From assembly GCA_963796675.1 (NCBI GenBank), contig CAWCMS010000009.1, positions 62,001-126,000 of the forward strand: 64,000 nucleotides of DNA, written 5' to 3'. This DNA is from CAWCDJ01 sp963796675. Lineage in GTDB: Bacteria; Acidobacteriota; Terriglobia; Bryobacterales; Bryobacteraceae. Made by a program: the position numbers and the translations under genes. The notes beneath the pieces are model-generated. The model was not told the DNA's origin and made no database searches. It saw nothing but the letters and a program-made list of their open reading frames with translations. This document shows positions 25,840 to 34,619 of this stretch, piece by piece (position 1 is the first letter of the stretch; each line of letters starts with the position of its first letter).

Positions 25840-26578
25840 TGATAAAACCCACCGGCGATTGTTACCGGCGGCAGCCGTGGAATCGGCCGCGCCATCGCAA
25901 CGGAGCTTGCGAAGACCCACCGGGTGATTGCCACTTACCGCGGGCGTAAGGACGCGGCGGATTCGCTGCGCGAGGAGACGGGCTGCGAGATCTTTCAATG
26001 CGAAATCGGCAGCCGGGAGGATCGCGCGGCGCTGCTCGCTTTCGCCCGGCAGCGTTTTGAAAAGCTGGACCTGCTGGTCAATAACGCCGGCATGGCGCCG
26101 CGCGAACGCCGCGATCTGCTGGAGGCGACCGAAGAGAGCTTCGACGAGCTGATCGCGACGAATCTCAAAGGGCCGCACTTCCTCACGCAGCAGGCGGCGT
26201 GCTGGATGGCGCAAAATGGCGATGGCCGCATCGCTTTCATGACCTCGATTTCTGCCTACACCGCGAGCGTGAATCGCGGCGAGTATTGCATCTCTAAGGC
26301 CGGCCCTCAGCATGACCGTCGCGCTCTATGCGCAGCGCCTGGCGGAGTTGGGCATCAAGGTGTTCGAGATCCGACCCGGCATCATCCGCACGGACATGAT
26401 CGCCAAGGTGGAACAGGTGTACGAGGAAAAGATCGCCGCCGGCCTGCTGCCGCAGCGCCGCATGGGCGAAGGCTGCGACGTCGCTAAGGCTGTCCGCGCG
26501 ATCGCCGATGGGCTGCTCGATTACTCTACCGGCCAGATACTCAACGTGGACGGCGGCTTCAGCTTGCGAAGCTTATAA
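25839..26578 (+). pseudogene. frameshifted short-chain dehydrogenase/reductase
   Basis: A classical SDR of about 245 residues, broken twice: just after the start (near 25850, where the frame moves into AIVTGGSRGIGRAIA) and near 26302 (an extra C in GGCCCTCAGC, between ISKAG and LSMTVALY). When repaired, all marks are present: TGGSRGIG cofactor loop, NNAG, catalytic Ser in TSISAYTAS, the Tyr-x-x-x-Lys pair YCISK and the C-terminal NVDGGFSL. ATG 25839 overlaps the stop of the gene before it (TGATG). Intact catalytic residues on both sides of the breaks argue that the gene works in the cell and that the breaks may be sequence errors. Confidence 0.68.
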
Positions 26579-26591
26579 ATTTTGGGCCAAT

Positions 26592-28098
26592 TTAATTAGC
26601 GATCAACAGCTCCAGATCCTGCACAACATCGCGTCCGGCCTCCACCTGCACAATCTTCCCCGCCTGCATTTCGTTCCCGTCCGGATCCTGAAAATCGAAC
26701 GAGCTCAGGATGCGGTAAGTGCCGGGTCCGAGACCCGCAAAGGTAAACTGGCCTCGAGTATCCGTGCGAGTGGTGCGCAGGTCGAGCACCCGTTTGTTTG
26801 CGGCTGGATCCCAGGCTTCGAGGAATACAGGCGCGCCGACCGCGCCGTCTCCCCCGGCAACAGAGACGGTGCCGTGGATCGACGCCGGGGTCGCGGCCAC
26901 CACGAACTTCATCACGGTCCGGCCCGCAATCGGGACCTGGTGCCAGCCCTCCGGCCGCACGGGCTCGTTAGGAGTGCCGCTTGCCACTCCAAAATCGGCT
27001 ACATAGGAATCGGCCCGCGGAGGCAGCGTAAACTCCCAACGGCCGGGCGCGAGCGGCGAACAATTCTGCGCCGGCTTGATCGTCTGGGGCTTCCCCGCCC
27101 CGAACGGCTCGCGCCGCCGCGCCAGAATCGAGAAGCTTCCCGGATCGAGCACCTGGCCCTTAGGATCCTCAAAAGAGAAGCATACGTCGGGAAACCGCCC
27201 GAGACTGATGCGAAAGTCACCGTTGTCCACATCGAGTTGCAGTTCCGTCCAGGCGCCGTTGCGGCCTCCCCCGTATCGCTGATTGTTGGGCGCTTCGGCG
27301 TAAAGCTCGAAGTGGCCGGGCGCCACGGCTTGAAACTCGAAGTTGCCGTTTTCATCGGAGACCGCATACTCCGGGCCCAGGTCGGACATCAGCGTCAGGG
27401 TCACCTGGGCCGGCGGAAAAGTGTAAGGCACGGCCGGCGAACCGCACCAGCTTCCCGGGCGTGGGGCGCACATTGGCATCGTTGGTCTGCTCGTCGAGAC
27501 GCACGTCAAAGGGCTGCGAATCGTCGCGGCGGGCGGCCTCCTTCGCGAAGGTCGGTAGATAGCCGCCGTCTTCGTACTGCTTGGCGCCGGTGCGGATGAA
27601 GTAAGAGCCCGGCTCGAGGCCCCAGATGCGGTACACGCCGCGATCGTCGGTGGTGGCGCGGCCGGCGATCACCGGCGGGTTGACATTGCGAAAGGCGACG
27701 ACATCGTGCTCCGGCAGCCCGACCTCGTTCTCATCGAGGATGGCGCCCGCAATCGAGCCAAACCGCAGCAGACGGATGTCGAGATAGGTGGTGCCGGTGT
27801 CGTCGAGCACGATGGGCGTGCCGGAGCCCTTCCAGCGCTTCTGGCCGTACTGAAACGGCGCGAAGCCCCGCCGCGAGGCCGTGACCAGGTAAGCGCCGCC
27901 CGGCACCGCAGAAAACTCGAACGCTCCGCTGGTGCTGGTGCGGACGGTCTGGGGCGTTCCCCGCGACCCGGCAACCGGCGCGATTTCCACCCGCGCCCGG
28001 GCCAGAGGACGCCCCGTCTGATTCTCGAGCACGACGCCACGGATGGTCGCCGCGTGAAGCGCCGACGCGGCCAGGAGTGCCGCAAGCCATCTGTTCAT
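26592..28098 (-). pseudogene. frameshifted secreted carboxypeptidase-regulatory-like protein
   Basis: An exported protein of about 500 residues with a single frame switch near 27433 (between KLVRFA and AVPYTF). It has a signal peptide (MNRWLAALLAASALHA) followed by repeated beta-sandwich modules of the CarboxypepD_reg/CnaB type, each with a G-F-F/V-G-pattern such as GAFEFSAVPGGAYLV, GVYRIWGLEPGSYFI, GNFEFQAVAPGHFEL and GQFTFAGLGPGTYRI. Such proteins are very common in Acidobacteriota and are thought to be envelope or surface proteins. No enzyme domain is present. It lies convergently with the SDR and downstream of the oxidase assembly operon on the same strand, with a 51-base gap. Confidence 0.68.
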
Positions 28099-28150
28099 AG
28101 GAATCTGACGGTATGACGGCTCATCCCCGCAAAGAGTGCAGGAGAAAAAG

Positions 28151-28562
28151 CTACATGTGGTACAGCATCAGGTAGACCACCACCCCGGTCACGCTGACAT
28201 ACAGCCAGATCGGGAGCGTCCACCGGGCGATGCGGCGATGCTTGTCGTACTTCGCCGCCAGTCCTCGCCGCAGCGTGATGATCGCCAGAAACGGCACCGT
28301 CACCGCCAGCACCGTATGGGTGCCCAGAATCGTGAGGTAGACCGTGCGGATCATGCCGGTCTTCGGGAATCGCACCGCCCCGACCTGCGCGTGATACACC
28401 AGGTAGCACACCAGGAACAGACAGGACGTGACGAACGCCGTGGTCATCACCTTGCGGTGCGTCTGGATGCGCTTGTGGCGGATCAGCCAGATAGCCCCAC
28501 ACCAGCAGCACGGCGGCCGTGGCATTGAGGGTCGCGTTTACAGTGGGGAGAATGGGGGTCAC
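28151..28562 (-). pseudogene. frameshifted DUF420 membrane protein
   Basis: A four-helix membrane protein of about 136 residues with one extra G in a G4 run near 28490. Repaired, it reads TVNATLNATAAVLLV, then IRHKRIQTHRKVM, SCLFLVCYLVYHAQVG and a last helix ending YLMLYHM. This is the DUF420 pattern, with paired His residues in helices, found next to SCO1 and cytochrome oxidase assembly genes. The GTG start at 28562 overlaps the SCO1 stop (GTGA). It is the last gene of the operon that starts with ctaA or with the copper lipoprotein. It is thought to help terminal oxidase assembly; its exact role is not known. Confidence 0.7.
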
Positions 28563-29123
28563 GAGCGCTCCCCGTGAAGTTGCCGGATATCGTGCATGAG
28601 TTTTGGCAGGAACCCGTCTTCCCCGGTGACGTAGTAGCCGCGGATGCGGCCCTTCCCGTCCACCAGCACGAAGCGGGTGCTGTGCGTCAGGCTGCCATCC
28701 ACCGAATTCAGGTGGAAGCCGTTCATCCCAAGGTCGTTCAGCTTCGGCCTGCTCGCCGGTGAGGAAATACCAGCGGCCGGGAGTGGGCTGGAAGTGCCGC
28801 GCGTACTCGGCGAGCACGGGCGGCGTATCGTGTTTGGGATCCACCGTAAAGGAGACGAAACGCAGGTCGGGCATCTCGCCCGCGGTCTGCATTTCGATCC
28901 GGTGCATGGTCGAGCTCATCATCGGGCATGGCCCCTGGCAGGTGGTGTAGATGAAATCCGCCACCCAGATGTGGCCGTCGAGCGACTTGCTGTCGAACGG
29001 CTGTCCGTCCTGTGCGGTGAGCTGGAACTCCGGCAACTGGCCCAGAACCGGCAGCGGCTTCGGCTGCATACAGGCGGCCAGCAGGCACGCCAATACCGCC
29101 ACCGCTCCGGCCCGGATCTTCAT
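28559..29123 (-). pseudogene. frameshifted SCO1/SenC-type copper chaperone
   Basis: A lipoprotein of about 187 residues that delivers copper to the CuA site of cytochrome oxidase, broken by one extra A near 28744 (between GEQAE and LNDLGMNGF). The signal ends in LLAAC (lipobox Cys18). The thioredoxin-fold core has the copper-binding pair Cys62 and Cys66 (TTCQGPCP), VDPKHDTP, and after the break the conserved His in THSTRFVLVD. Past the break the chain runs to TGA 28559-28561. The start ATG 29123 overlaps the ABC permease stop (ATGA). All functional residues survive in the two frames, which favours a sequence error over real loss. Confidence 0.76.
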
Positions 29124-29860
29124 GCGGCGCTTCGCCTGGACTTGCGCGCGGCCAGCATGCCCGAAACCAGCAGCATCACCAGGCCGAACACGGCAGTCAC
29201 CAGCAGGCTGACAGCGGCGCCCGGCGCGGCGTTGGGCAGCTCCAGGGTGTGATTGAGCAGGCCGATCGAGTAGGTCAGCGGATTGATCCACATGATCGCC
29301 CGCACCCATCCCTGAGCCGTTGACATGGGGAACAACGCCCCCGAAACCATCCACATGGGAACCAGCAGCAGGTTCATAATGGCGTGAAAGCCGGCGCTCG
29401 AATCCATTCGCCAGGCGATCACAAAACCGAGGCCCGTCAGAGTGAACGAGACCAGCAGAATGGCCGCTGCCGCGGGAAGGTAGCCCGCAATCGGAATGCG
29501 CACTCCGGCCAGCGGAGCGAACGCCAGAAAAATCAGTCCCTGAATCCATGCCAGTGTCGCGGCGCCCAGAATTTTTCCCAACACCATGCTGGTGCGGGGA
29601 GCCGGAGACACCAGCATCGAAAGCAGAAAACCCTCGCGACGATCCTCGATGATCGAAATGGTCGAAAAGATCGCCGAGAACATCACGGTCAGCACCAGCG
29701 AGCCGGCGTAGAAGCGCGCCAGGTCATTCGAACCGTAGCCGATCAGCAGCCAGAAGATCAGCGGCGAGGCCACCACCCCCAGCACGCGGCTCTTTTGGCG
29801 CCAGAAGCGCACCAATTCGCGCTGCCAGAGCGTGGCGGCCGGAAGGACGAAGCTATTCAA
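29120..29860 (-). CDS. ABC-2 type exporter permease
   Basis: A 246-residue integral membrane protein with about six predicted helices and an ABC2_membrane pattern (N-terminal helix after LWQRELVRFWRQ, then a conserved EDRREGFLLSMLVSPAPRTSMVLGK coupling segment with only part of it shown here in words, and a helix with PMWMVSGALFP). It pairs with the ATPase gene before it (8-base overlap). ABC-2 exporters next to ctaA, ctaB and SCO1 are known from several bacteria and are proposed to act in oxidase biogenesis; the cargo is unknown. Its stop overlaps the SCO1 start. Confidence 0.86.
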   Translation of the reverse strand: MNSFVLPAATLWQRELVRFWRQKSRVLGVVASPLIFWLLIGYGSNDLARFYAGSLVLTVMFSAIFSTISIIEDRREGFLLSMLVSPAPRTSMVLGKILGAATLAWIQGLIFLAFAPLAGVRIPIAGYLPAAAAILLVSFTLTGLGFVIAWRMDSSAGFHAIMNLLLVPMWMVSGALFPMSTAQGWVRAIMWINPLTYSIGLLNHTLELPNAAPGAAVSLLVTAVFGLVMLLVSGMLAARKSRRSAA

Positions 29861-30761
29861 TGGCAGCCCCCGTTTCGCGCACGAAGACGTCTTCGAGCGT
29901 CGGCTTGTGCAGCCCTACGGAATCGATGGTGCCCGGAAAGGCCTCCACCACTTCGGTGATGAAGCGATGGCCGTTCGCCATCTCGACGCGCACCTGCCCG
30001 TCGACGATCTTCGGCTTCACTCCGAATCGCTGCTCGATTCCGGAGGCGAGCGCCGGGATATCCGCCGCGTCGAGCACCACCACGTCGCCGCCGATGCGCG
30101 ACCGCAACTCCGAAGGCTTACCGTGCGCCACGACGCCGCCCTGGTGCAGCAGCACGAGGCGGTCGCAGCGGTCGGCCTCTTCGAGGATGTGGGTGGTCAG
30201 CAGGATGGTGACGCCGTCACGCTCGCGCAGGCCATCGATATGCCGCGAGAGGTCGCGGCGCGCGGCCGGGTCGAGCCCCGTCGAGGCTTCATCCATCAGC
30301 AGCACCTGCGGCCGGTGCAGCAGAGCTTTGGCGATCTCGACGCGCCGTCGCAAACCGCCCGACAGCGTCTCGACCAGGTCCTTGCGGCGGTCGGCGAGGC
30401 CCAGGCTCTTAACGGCGTACTCCATGCGCTCGGCCAGAGTTGCGCCGCTCAGGCCGTGTAGATGCCCCTGCGCCCGCAGATTTTCGTCGACCGTCAGGGC
30501 TTTATCGAGGCTTTGCGTCTGAAACACCACGCCGATCGAGCGCCGCACGGCCGAAGCGTCGCGCTCCACGTCATGACCCGCGATCAGGGCGGTCCCCGAA
30601 GTGGGAACCATCATGGTGGAAAGGATACGGAAGAGGGTCGACTTGCCGCCACCGTTCGGCCCAAGCAGTCCGAAGACCTCGCCCTGCTTCACTTCGAACG
30701 AAACGTTGGAGAGTGCGACTCGATCCCCGTAGCGGTGGGTCAGGTTTTGAACTTCGATCAC
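29853..30761 (-). CDS. ABC transporter ATP-binding protein
   Basis: A 302-residue cytoplasmic ATPase of the drug/heme-export (CcmA/DrrA-like) branch. Walker A is LLGPNGGGKST, the Q-loop is in VVFQTQSLD, the ABC signature LSGGLRRRVEIAK, Walker B LLMDEASTGLD, and the switch His in LLTTHILEEA. Note that the Walker A has Gly-Gly where many have Ala-Gly. A C-terminal extension of about 80 residues is usual in this branch. The start is GTG 30761, overlapping the ctaB stop (GTGA), and its end overlaps the permease gene. It forms an exporter with that permease, cotranscribed with heme A synthesis genes. Confidence 0.9.
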   Translation of the reverse strand: MIEVQNLTHRYGDRVALSNVSFEVKQGEVFGLLGPNGGGKSTLFRILSTMMVPTSGTALIAGHDVERDASAVRRSIGVVFQTQSLDKALTVDENLRAQGHLHGLSGATLAERMEYAVKSLGLADRRKDLVETLSGGLRRRVEIAKALLHRPQVLLMDEASTGLDPAARRDLSRHIDGLRERDGVTILLTTHILEEADRCDRLVLLHQGGVVAHGKPSELRSRIGGDVVVLDAADIPALASGIEQRFGVKPKIVDGQVRVEMANGHRFITEVVEAFPGTIDSVGLHKPTLEDVFVRETGAAIE

Positions 30762-31636
30762 AGGCCGGGCCTATCTATGAGCATAAGCCCGTAGATCAGC
30801 GGCAAGTAGAGCACGGAGGATACCAGAACCCTGCGCGCGCGGGCCGTCGTCCGGTCGAGTGCCACCCGCACACCGGAATAAAGAAACCACAAACCCAGGA
30901 AAAGTGCTCCCACGAGGTAGATCCGCCCGGACATCCCCAGGAATGCGGGCGCCAGGCTCACCGGTATCAGCGCGATGCCGTAAAGCACGATCTGGCGCGC
31001 GGTCGAGCGGCCGTCCGGCTCCACTACAGGCAGCATACGGATTCCCGCCTTCGCGTAGTCTTCTTTGTACATCCAGGCGATGGAGTAGAAGTGCGGGAAC
31101 TGCCAGAGGAAGAGAATCGCCGCCAGCACCAGCGACTCCCTGCTGATGGCTCCCGCCGCGGCCGCATAGCCGATCAGCGGCGGCATCGCACCGGGCACCG
31201 CGCCCACCGTGGTGGACCACCAGGTCCGCTGCTTCATCGGGGTATAGAGGAAAAGGTAACTCGCGAGCGTGAAGGCGCCGACCAGCGCCGAGATCAGGTT
31301 CACCCCCAGCCACAGGGCCACGAATCCGGCGACGGAAAGCGCGATCCCGAACAATAGTGCGCCCCGCGGCGACATCCGGCCCGAAGGCAGCGGACGCATG
31401 GCGGTGCGGCGCATCTTGCGGTCGGCCTCGCGTTCGTACCACTGGTTCAAGGCGGCAGTGCCGGATGCCAGCAGTCCGGTTCCGAGCACCGTGAAGAAGA
31501 GCGAAAGGAAGGGAACGTTCTTGAGGAAGTCCCACCATTTAGCCTGGCCGGGCAAGCCAAAAAAGTAGCCGATCGCCGTACTCATCAGGATCAGCCAGGT
31601 GATCCGCGGCTTGGTCAGTTCGATGTAATCGCGCAT
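30758..31636 (-). CDS. ctaB: protoheme IX farnesyltransferase (heme O synthase)
   Basis: A 292-residue membrane enzyme that adds a farnesyl group to heme B to give heme O, the first step towards heme A. It has about nine helices. The UbiA-superfamily metal and prenyl-diphosphate motif is ALNQWYEREADRKMRRT with MRPLPSGR, and the second Asp-rich loop is FLWQFPHFYSIAWMYKEDYAKAG (cited here by name only in part). LTKPRITWL at the N-terminus is typical. ATG 31636 overlaps the ctaA stop (TGATG), and the end overlaps the ABC ATPase start. Intact. Confidence 0.94.
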   Translation of the reverse strand: MRDYIELTKPRITWLILMSTAIGYFFGLPGQAKWWDFLKNVPFLSLFFTVLGTGLLASGTAALNQWYEREADRKMRRTAMRPLPSGRMSPRGALLFGIALSVAGFVALWLGVNLISALVGAFTLASYLFLYTPMKQRTWWSTTVGAVPGAMPPLIGYAAAAGAISRESLVLAAILFLWQFPHFYSIAWMYKEDYAKAGIRMLPVVEPDGRSTARQIVLYGIALIPVSLAPAFLGMSGRIYLVGALFLGLWFLYSGVRVALDRTTARARRVLVSSVLYLPLIYGLMLIDRPGL

Positions 31637-32469
31637 CAGGCGACCACCATTCCTCCGTGCGCCAATTCAGTCTCCATAGGGTGTATCTGCCTTGTCACTA
31701 TTGCCAAAATCACCGCGGCCCCGAACGCCAGCGATCCCGCGGCGACGTGCGCCACCGTGAACCAGACCATCATCGGCATGGGCTGCGGGGAATCGGCCGT
31801 GGCCACGCGGGCCATATACGCGCCGATTCCAAGAAAGACCTGCGAAAACGTGAGAGAGAGGAGCGCCAGGGCTGCGCGCCGTTGCGGCGCGTCTTCCATG
31901 TGGCGCATGAGAGTGGAAAGCCCGGCCCACATCGCCAGGACGGTAGCCGCGGCCGCACCCGCCAGGTGAGGGACGAGGCCGATCGCGCCGTGCCGCAGCG
32001 CAGCGCCCAGCGCCGATTGCGCCAGCAGGCCGGCCGCCGCGATCATCGGAATCCATCCCGAGGAAAGCGCCGGCTTCGGCTCGATCGCCACCGCCACGAT
32101 CAGCCCGAAGCACAATTGCGCGAGGCAGACATGAGTGATCGCGAGAACCTTGGGGTCTACCAGCCGCACCAGCACTCCGCCGACCACGGCTTGCGCGAGC
32201 ACCGCCGCCACCGCCAGCCATGCCAGCTTACGCCGCGACCAGACCGCCAGGATGATGGTGAAAATCGCGACAGTCAGGGCCAAGAGACGATGCCCGAATT
32301 CGAAGCGAATGCCGCCTTCGAGCGGCGGGATGAGTTTGCCCCAGGCAAGCGGCCAATCCGGAATCGACAAGGCAGCATCGTTACTGGTGACCAACGCGCC
32401 GGCGATGACCAGCAGGAAGGCACACACTGCTACCGCGACCGTGAACGAGCGCAGCCCTCGTTTCCCCAT
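31636..32469 (-). CDS. ctaA: heme A synthase
   Basis: A 277-residue membrane enzyme with eight predicted helices that oxidises heme O to heme A. Family marks are IAGALVTSNDAAL with SIPDWPLAWGKLIPP near the N-terminus, and the heme-ligand histidines in FEFGHRLLAL, ITHVCLAQ, LVPHLAGA and VAHVAAGSLA, which form the expected repeated four-helix pattern. It heads the tightly overlapping set ctaA-ctaB-ABC ATPase-ABC permease-SCO1-DUF420. The oxidase subunits themselves are not in the window. A 56-base gap separates it from the copper lipoprotein gene upstream. Confidence 0.92.
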   Translation of the reverse strand: MGKRGLRSFTVAVAVCAFLLVIAGALVTSNDAALSIPDWPLAWGKLIPPLEGGIRFEFGHRLLALTVAIFTIILAVWSRRKLAWLAVAAVLAQAVVGGVLVRLVDPKVLAITHVCLAQLCFGLIVAVAIEPKPALSSGWIPMIAAAGLLAQSALGAALRHGAIGLVPHLAGAAAATVLAMWAGLSTLMRHMEDAPQRRAALALLSLTFSQVFLGIGAYMARVATADSPQPMPMMVWFTVAHVAAGSLAFGAAVILAIVTRQIHPMETELAHGGMVVA

Positions 32470-32525
32470 AAGCTAAAGATGCATCCCAACCCAGGCAAGC
32501 TTCCTCAAACCTGCCCCGGAAATCC

Positions 32526-33290
32526 CTACCCTTTGAATGAAAAATCAACAGTCTTGCTCTCCCTGGCGCCTACGGTCACCTGCTGATCCCGAGTGCCGTA
32601 CTTCTCATGCCAGGTTTCCACAGTGTAGGTTCCAGGAGGCAGTCCTTTTATTGTAAACGTTCCGTCGTCGCCCGTCACGGCGAAGAACGGATGCGCGACC
32701 ACCCCGACATAGGACCGCATCCACGGGTGGATGTTGCACTTGATCGGAATCATGATTTCCGGGTGCGCGAACGACTGTAGTTTCACATCGCTGTGCGGCG
32801 GCTGCGACTCGTTCCATTCCGCGTTGCTCTGCGTGGTGGGGTGGATATTGTGATTGGTGGAGTCGCTGTTCTTGAGCGCCACGTTCTGGCCCGCCATCAC
32901 GCCGATCACATGCGGCTGATACATGCAGCCGGACTGATCGAGTTCCACCGGAGCCGCGGGCACCTTCCATTTCTTGTCCTCCGGCAGCCCGGCCTTGATC
33001 CATACGAAGGCGTTCTTCAAAGTGCCGTTCCCGTTGACGATTACTTCTTCCGACTTCACCGGCGCCGCGGAGTGCATCTCCATGCACGCAGGATTGGCCG
33101 ACATGTCGATGGTCTTCGCGGCGGGAGGCGTTCCTTCGAACACGACCTTGCCCGTGACCGTGCCGCCGTTGATTTCGTCGGGTAGCTCCGTGCCTGCCAC
33201 CGGCTGAGACGCTCCGGTCTTTGATCCACTGCCGCAGCCCGCCAGCGCCAGCGCGCAGGTCAGCGCCGCCCCGATCCAGATCTTCTTCAT
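32526..33290 (-). CDS. cupredoxin-like (type-1 copper) lipoprotein
   Basis: A 254-residue exported lipoprotein: the signal ends LALAGCG with lipobox Cys19. The body is a cupredoxin-like beta-sandwich. Residues Cys185, His188 and Met191 (CNIHPWM), together with an upstream His (His147 or His150 in STNHNIHPT), give the four ligands of a type-1 copper site. From about residue 204 a carboxypeptidase-regulatory-like module follows (GTFTIKGLPPGTYTV). This suggests an electron carrier or copper-linked envelope protein on the outer side of the inner membrane. It lies upstream of ctaA on the same strand, 56 bases apart, so it may head the oxidase assembly operon. Homology to a named carrier is not established. 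Confidence 0.76.
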   Translation of the reverse strand: MKKIWIGAALTCALALAGCGSGSKTGASQPVAGTELPDEINGGTVTGKVVFEGTPPAAKTIDMSANPACMEMHSAAPVKSEEVIVNGNGTLKNAFVWIKAGLPEDKKWKVPAAPVELDQSGCMYQPHVIGVMAGQNVALKNSDSTNHNIHPTTQSNAEWNESQPPHSDVKLQSFAHPEIMIPIKCNIHPWMRSYVGVVAHPFFAVTGDDGTFTIKGLPPGTYTVETWHEKYGTRDQQVTVGARESKTVDFSFKG

Positions 33291-33344
33291 ATTCTGAGTG
33301 TCTCTATAGAAGATACGCCGAAATGCCGCACGGCGCGCAGATGC

Positions 33345-33350
33345 TATACT
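33345..33350 (+). promoter_or_regulatory. extended -10 (TGC TATACT), leaderless dipeptidase gene
   Basis: TATACT preceded by TGC (33342-33344), the extended -10 form, and followed by six bases and ATG 33357. No Shine-Dalgarno is present. The transcript start is expected at or next to the ATG. Confidence 0.5.
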
Positions 33351-33356
33351 CCCTCG

Positions 33357-34586
33357 ATGGTTTTCCCCTTTCGCACGTTGCTCGTGGCGGCGGCCGCCGT
33401 CGCAGCCCTGTATGCCCAAGCCCCTGGGCGCCACAAGCGTACGGTGACCGACGCCGAAGTGATGAAGGTCCACCGCTCCGCGATCCTGATCGACACGCAT
33501 AACGACGTCACCAGCAGCACCGTAGCCGGCATGGACATCGGCAAGCCCAACCCCGATCACATGACCGACCTGCCGCGCATGAAAAAGGGCGGTATGGGAG
33601 CGCAATTCTTCGCGGTCTACGTGGCGGCATCCTACGTGGACGGAAACCATTCGGCCAACCGCACCCTGCAGATGATCGACACCGTGCGGCACGACATCAT
33701 CGAAAAATACCCGAATGATTTCGTGTTCGCCACCACCGCGGCCGATATCCGGCGCGCGCACCGCGAGCACAAGATCGCCGCGCTGCTCGGCATCGAAGGC
33801 GGCCATGCCATCGAAGACAGCCTGCGCCTGCTGCGCCGCTACTACGACGAAGGGGTCCGCTACATGACGCTGACGCACACCAACAGCAACCACTGGGCGG
33901 ATTCTTCGGGCGACCCCAATCAGCCCAACCACGGGCTCTCGCCCTTCGGCAAGGAAGTGGTTGCCGAAATGAACCGGCTGGGCATGATCGTCGATATCTC
34001 CCACGTGGCCGACAAGACATTCTGGGATGCGCTCGAGGCCAGCAAAGCGCCGATCTTCGCGTCGCACTCCTCGTGCCGGGCAATCTCGCCCGTGCCGCGC
34101 AACATGACGGACGACATGATCCGGGCGCTGGCGAAAAAGGGAGGCGTGATCCAGATCAACTTCTCGTGCGATTTCCTGAATCCCGAAGTAGCCCGCGCGA
34201 ATGAAGGCACCGCGGACCAGCGGCGCGCCCTCCGCGAGCAACTGGCGCTCAAGTACGCCAACGACCCGAACGGGATGCGCAAAGCCCTCGCCGAAGCGCG
34301 CGCCGCCATGGGCGCCGACAATGGTCCGCGCGCCACGCTCGCCGATGTCGTGAAACATATCGATCACGTGGTGGAGATCGCCGGCGTGGACGCCGTAGGC
34401 CTGGGCAGTGACTTCGACGGCATCGGCTGCGCGCCCGAGGGCCTCGATAGTGTCGACAAATGGCCCAACCTGACCCGCGCACTGCTTGAAGAAGGATACA
34501 CGGCCGTCGAGATCCGCAAGATGTACGGCGAGAACACGCTGCGCCTGATGACGGAAGTGGAGCGCGTTTCCCGCACGATGCACTGA
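33357..34586 (+). CDS. membrane dipeptidase, family M19
   Basis: A 409-residue exported zinc enzyme of the renal dipeptidase family, which hydrolyses dipeptides (including D-residue or modified ones). It has a signal peptide (first about 21 residues, to LYAQ), then the metal-binding start LIDTHNDV, the bridging Glu in LGIEGGHAI, the second His in DISHVAD, SHSSCRA, and the Asp-bearing LGSDFDGIG near the end. The length and motif order match the family. It is divergent from the copper lipoprotein gene, with only 66 bases between starts and a -10-like element on each side. It is likely periplasmic and may recycle peptidoglycan or dietary dipeptides. Confidence 0.92.
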   Translation: MVFPFRTLLVAAAAVAALYAQAPGRHKRTVTDAEVMKVHRSAILIDTHNDVTSSTVAGMDIGKPNPDHMTDLPRMKKGGMGAQFFAVYVAASYVDGNHSANRTLQMIDTVRHDIIEKYPNDFVFATTAADIRRAHREHKIAALLGIEGGHAIEDSLRLLRRYYDEGVRYMTLTHTNSNHWADSSGDPNQPNHGLSPFGKEVVAEMNRLGMIVDISHVADKTFWDALEASKAPIFASHSSCRAISPVPRNMTDDMIRALAKKGGVIQINFSCDFLNPEVARANEGTADQRRALREQLALKYANDPNGMRKALAEARAAMGADNGPRATLADVVKHIDHVVEIAGVDAVGLGSDFDGIGCAPEGLDSVDKWPNLTRALLEEGYTAVEIRKMYGENTLRLMTEVERVSRTMH

Positions 34587-34619
34587 GGAAACAGGCGGGC
34601 GGGCTTATTCTGAAAGGAC

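Noticed and set aside
22452..28762. Programmed frameshifting as the cause of the frame switches
   Set aside because: There are too many switches, in unrelated genes and at unrelated sites, with no shared slippery sequence or downstream structure.
30758..32469. Cytochrome oxidase subunits expected near ctaA/ctaB
   Set aside because: No subunit genes (CuA or heme-copper binding) were found in the window; the operon contains assembly factors only.
33300..34583. N-terminal extension of the copper lipoprotein gene to 34583
   Set aside because: It would run antisense through the dipeptidase gene; the signal peptide and lipobox at 33290 mark the true start.
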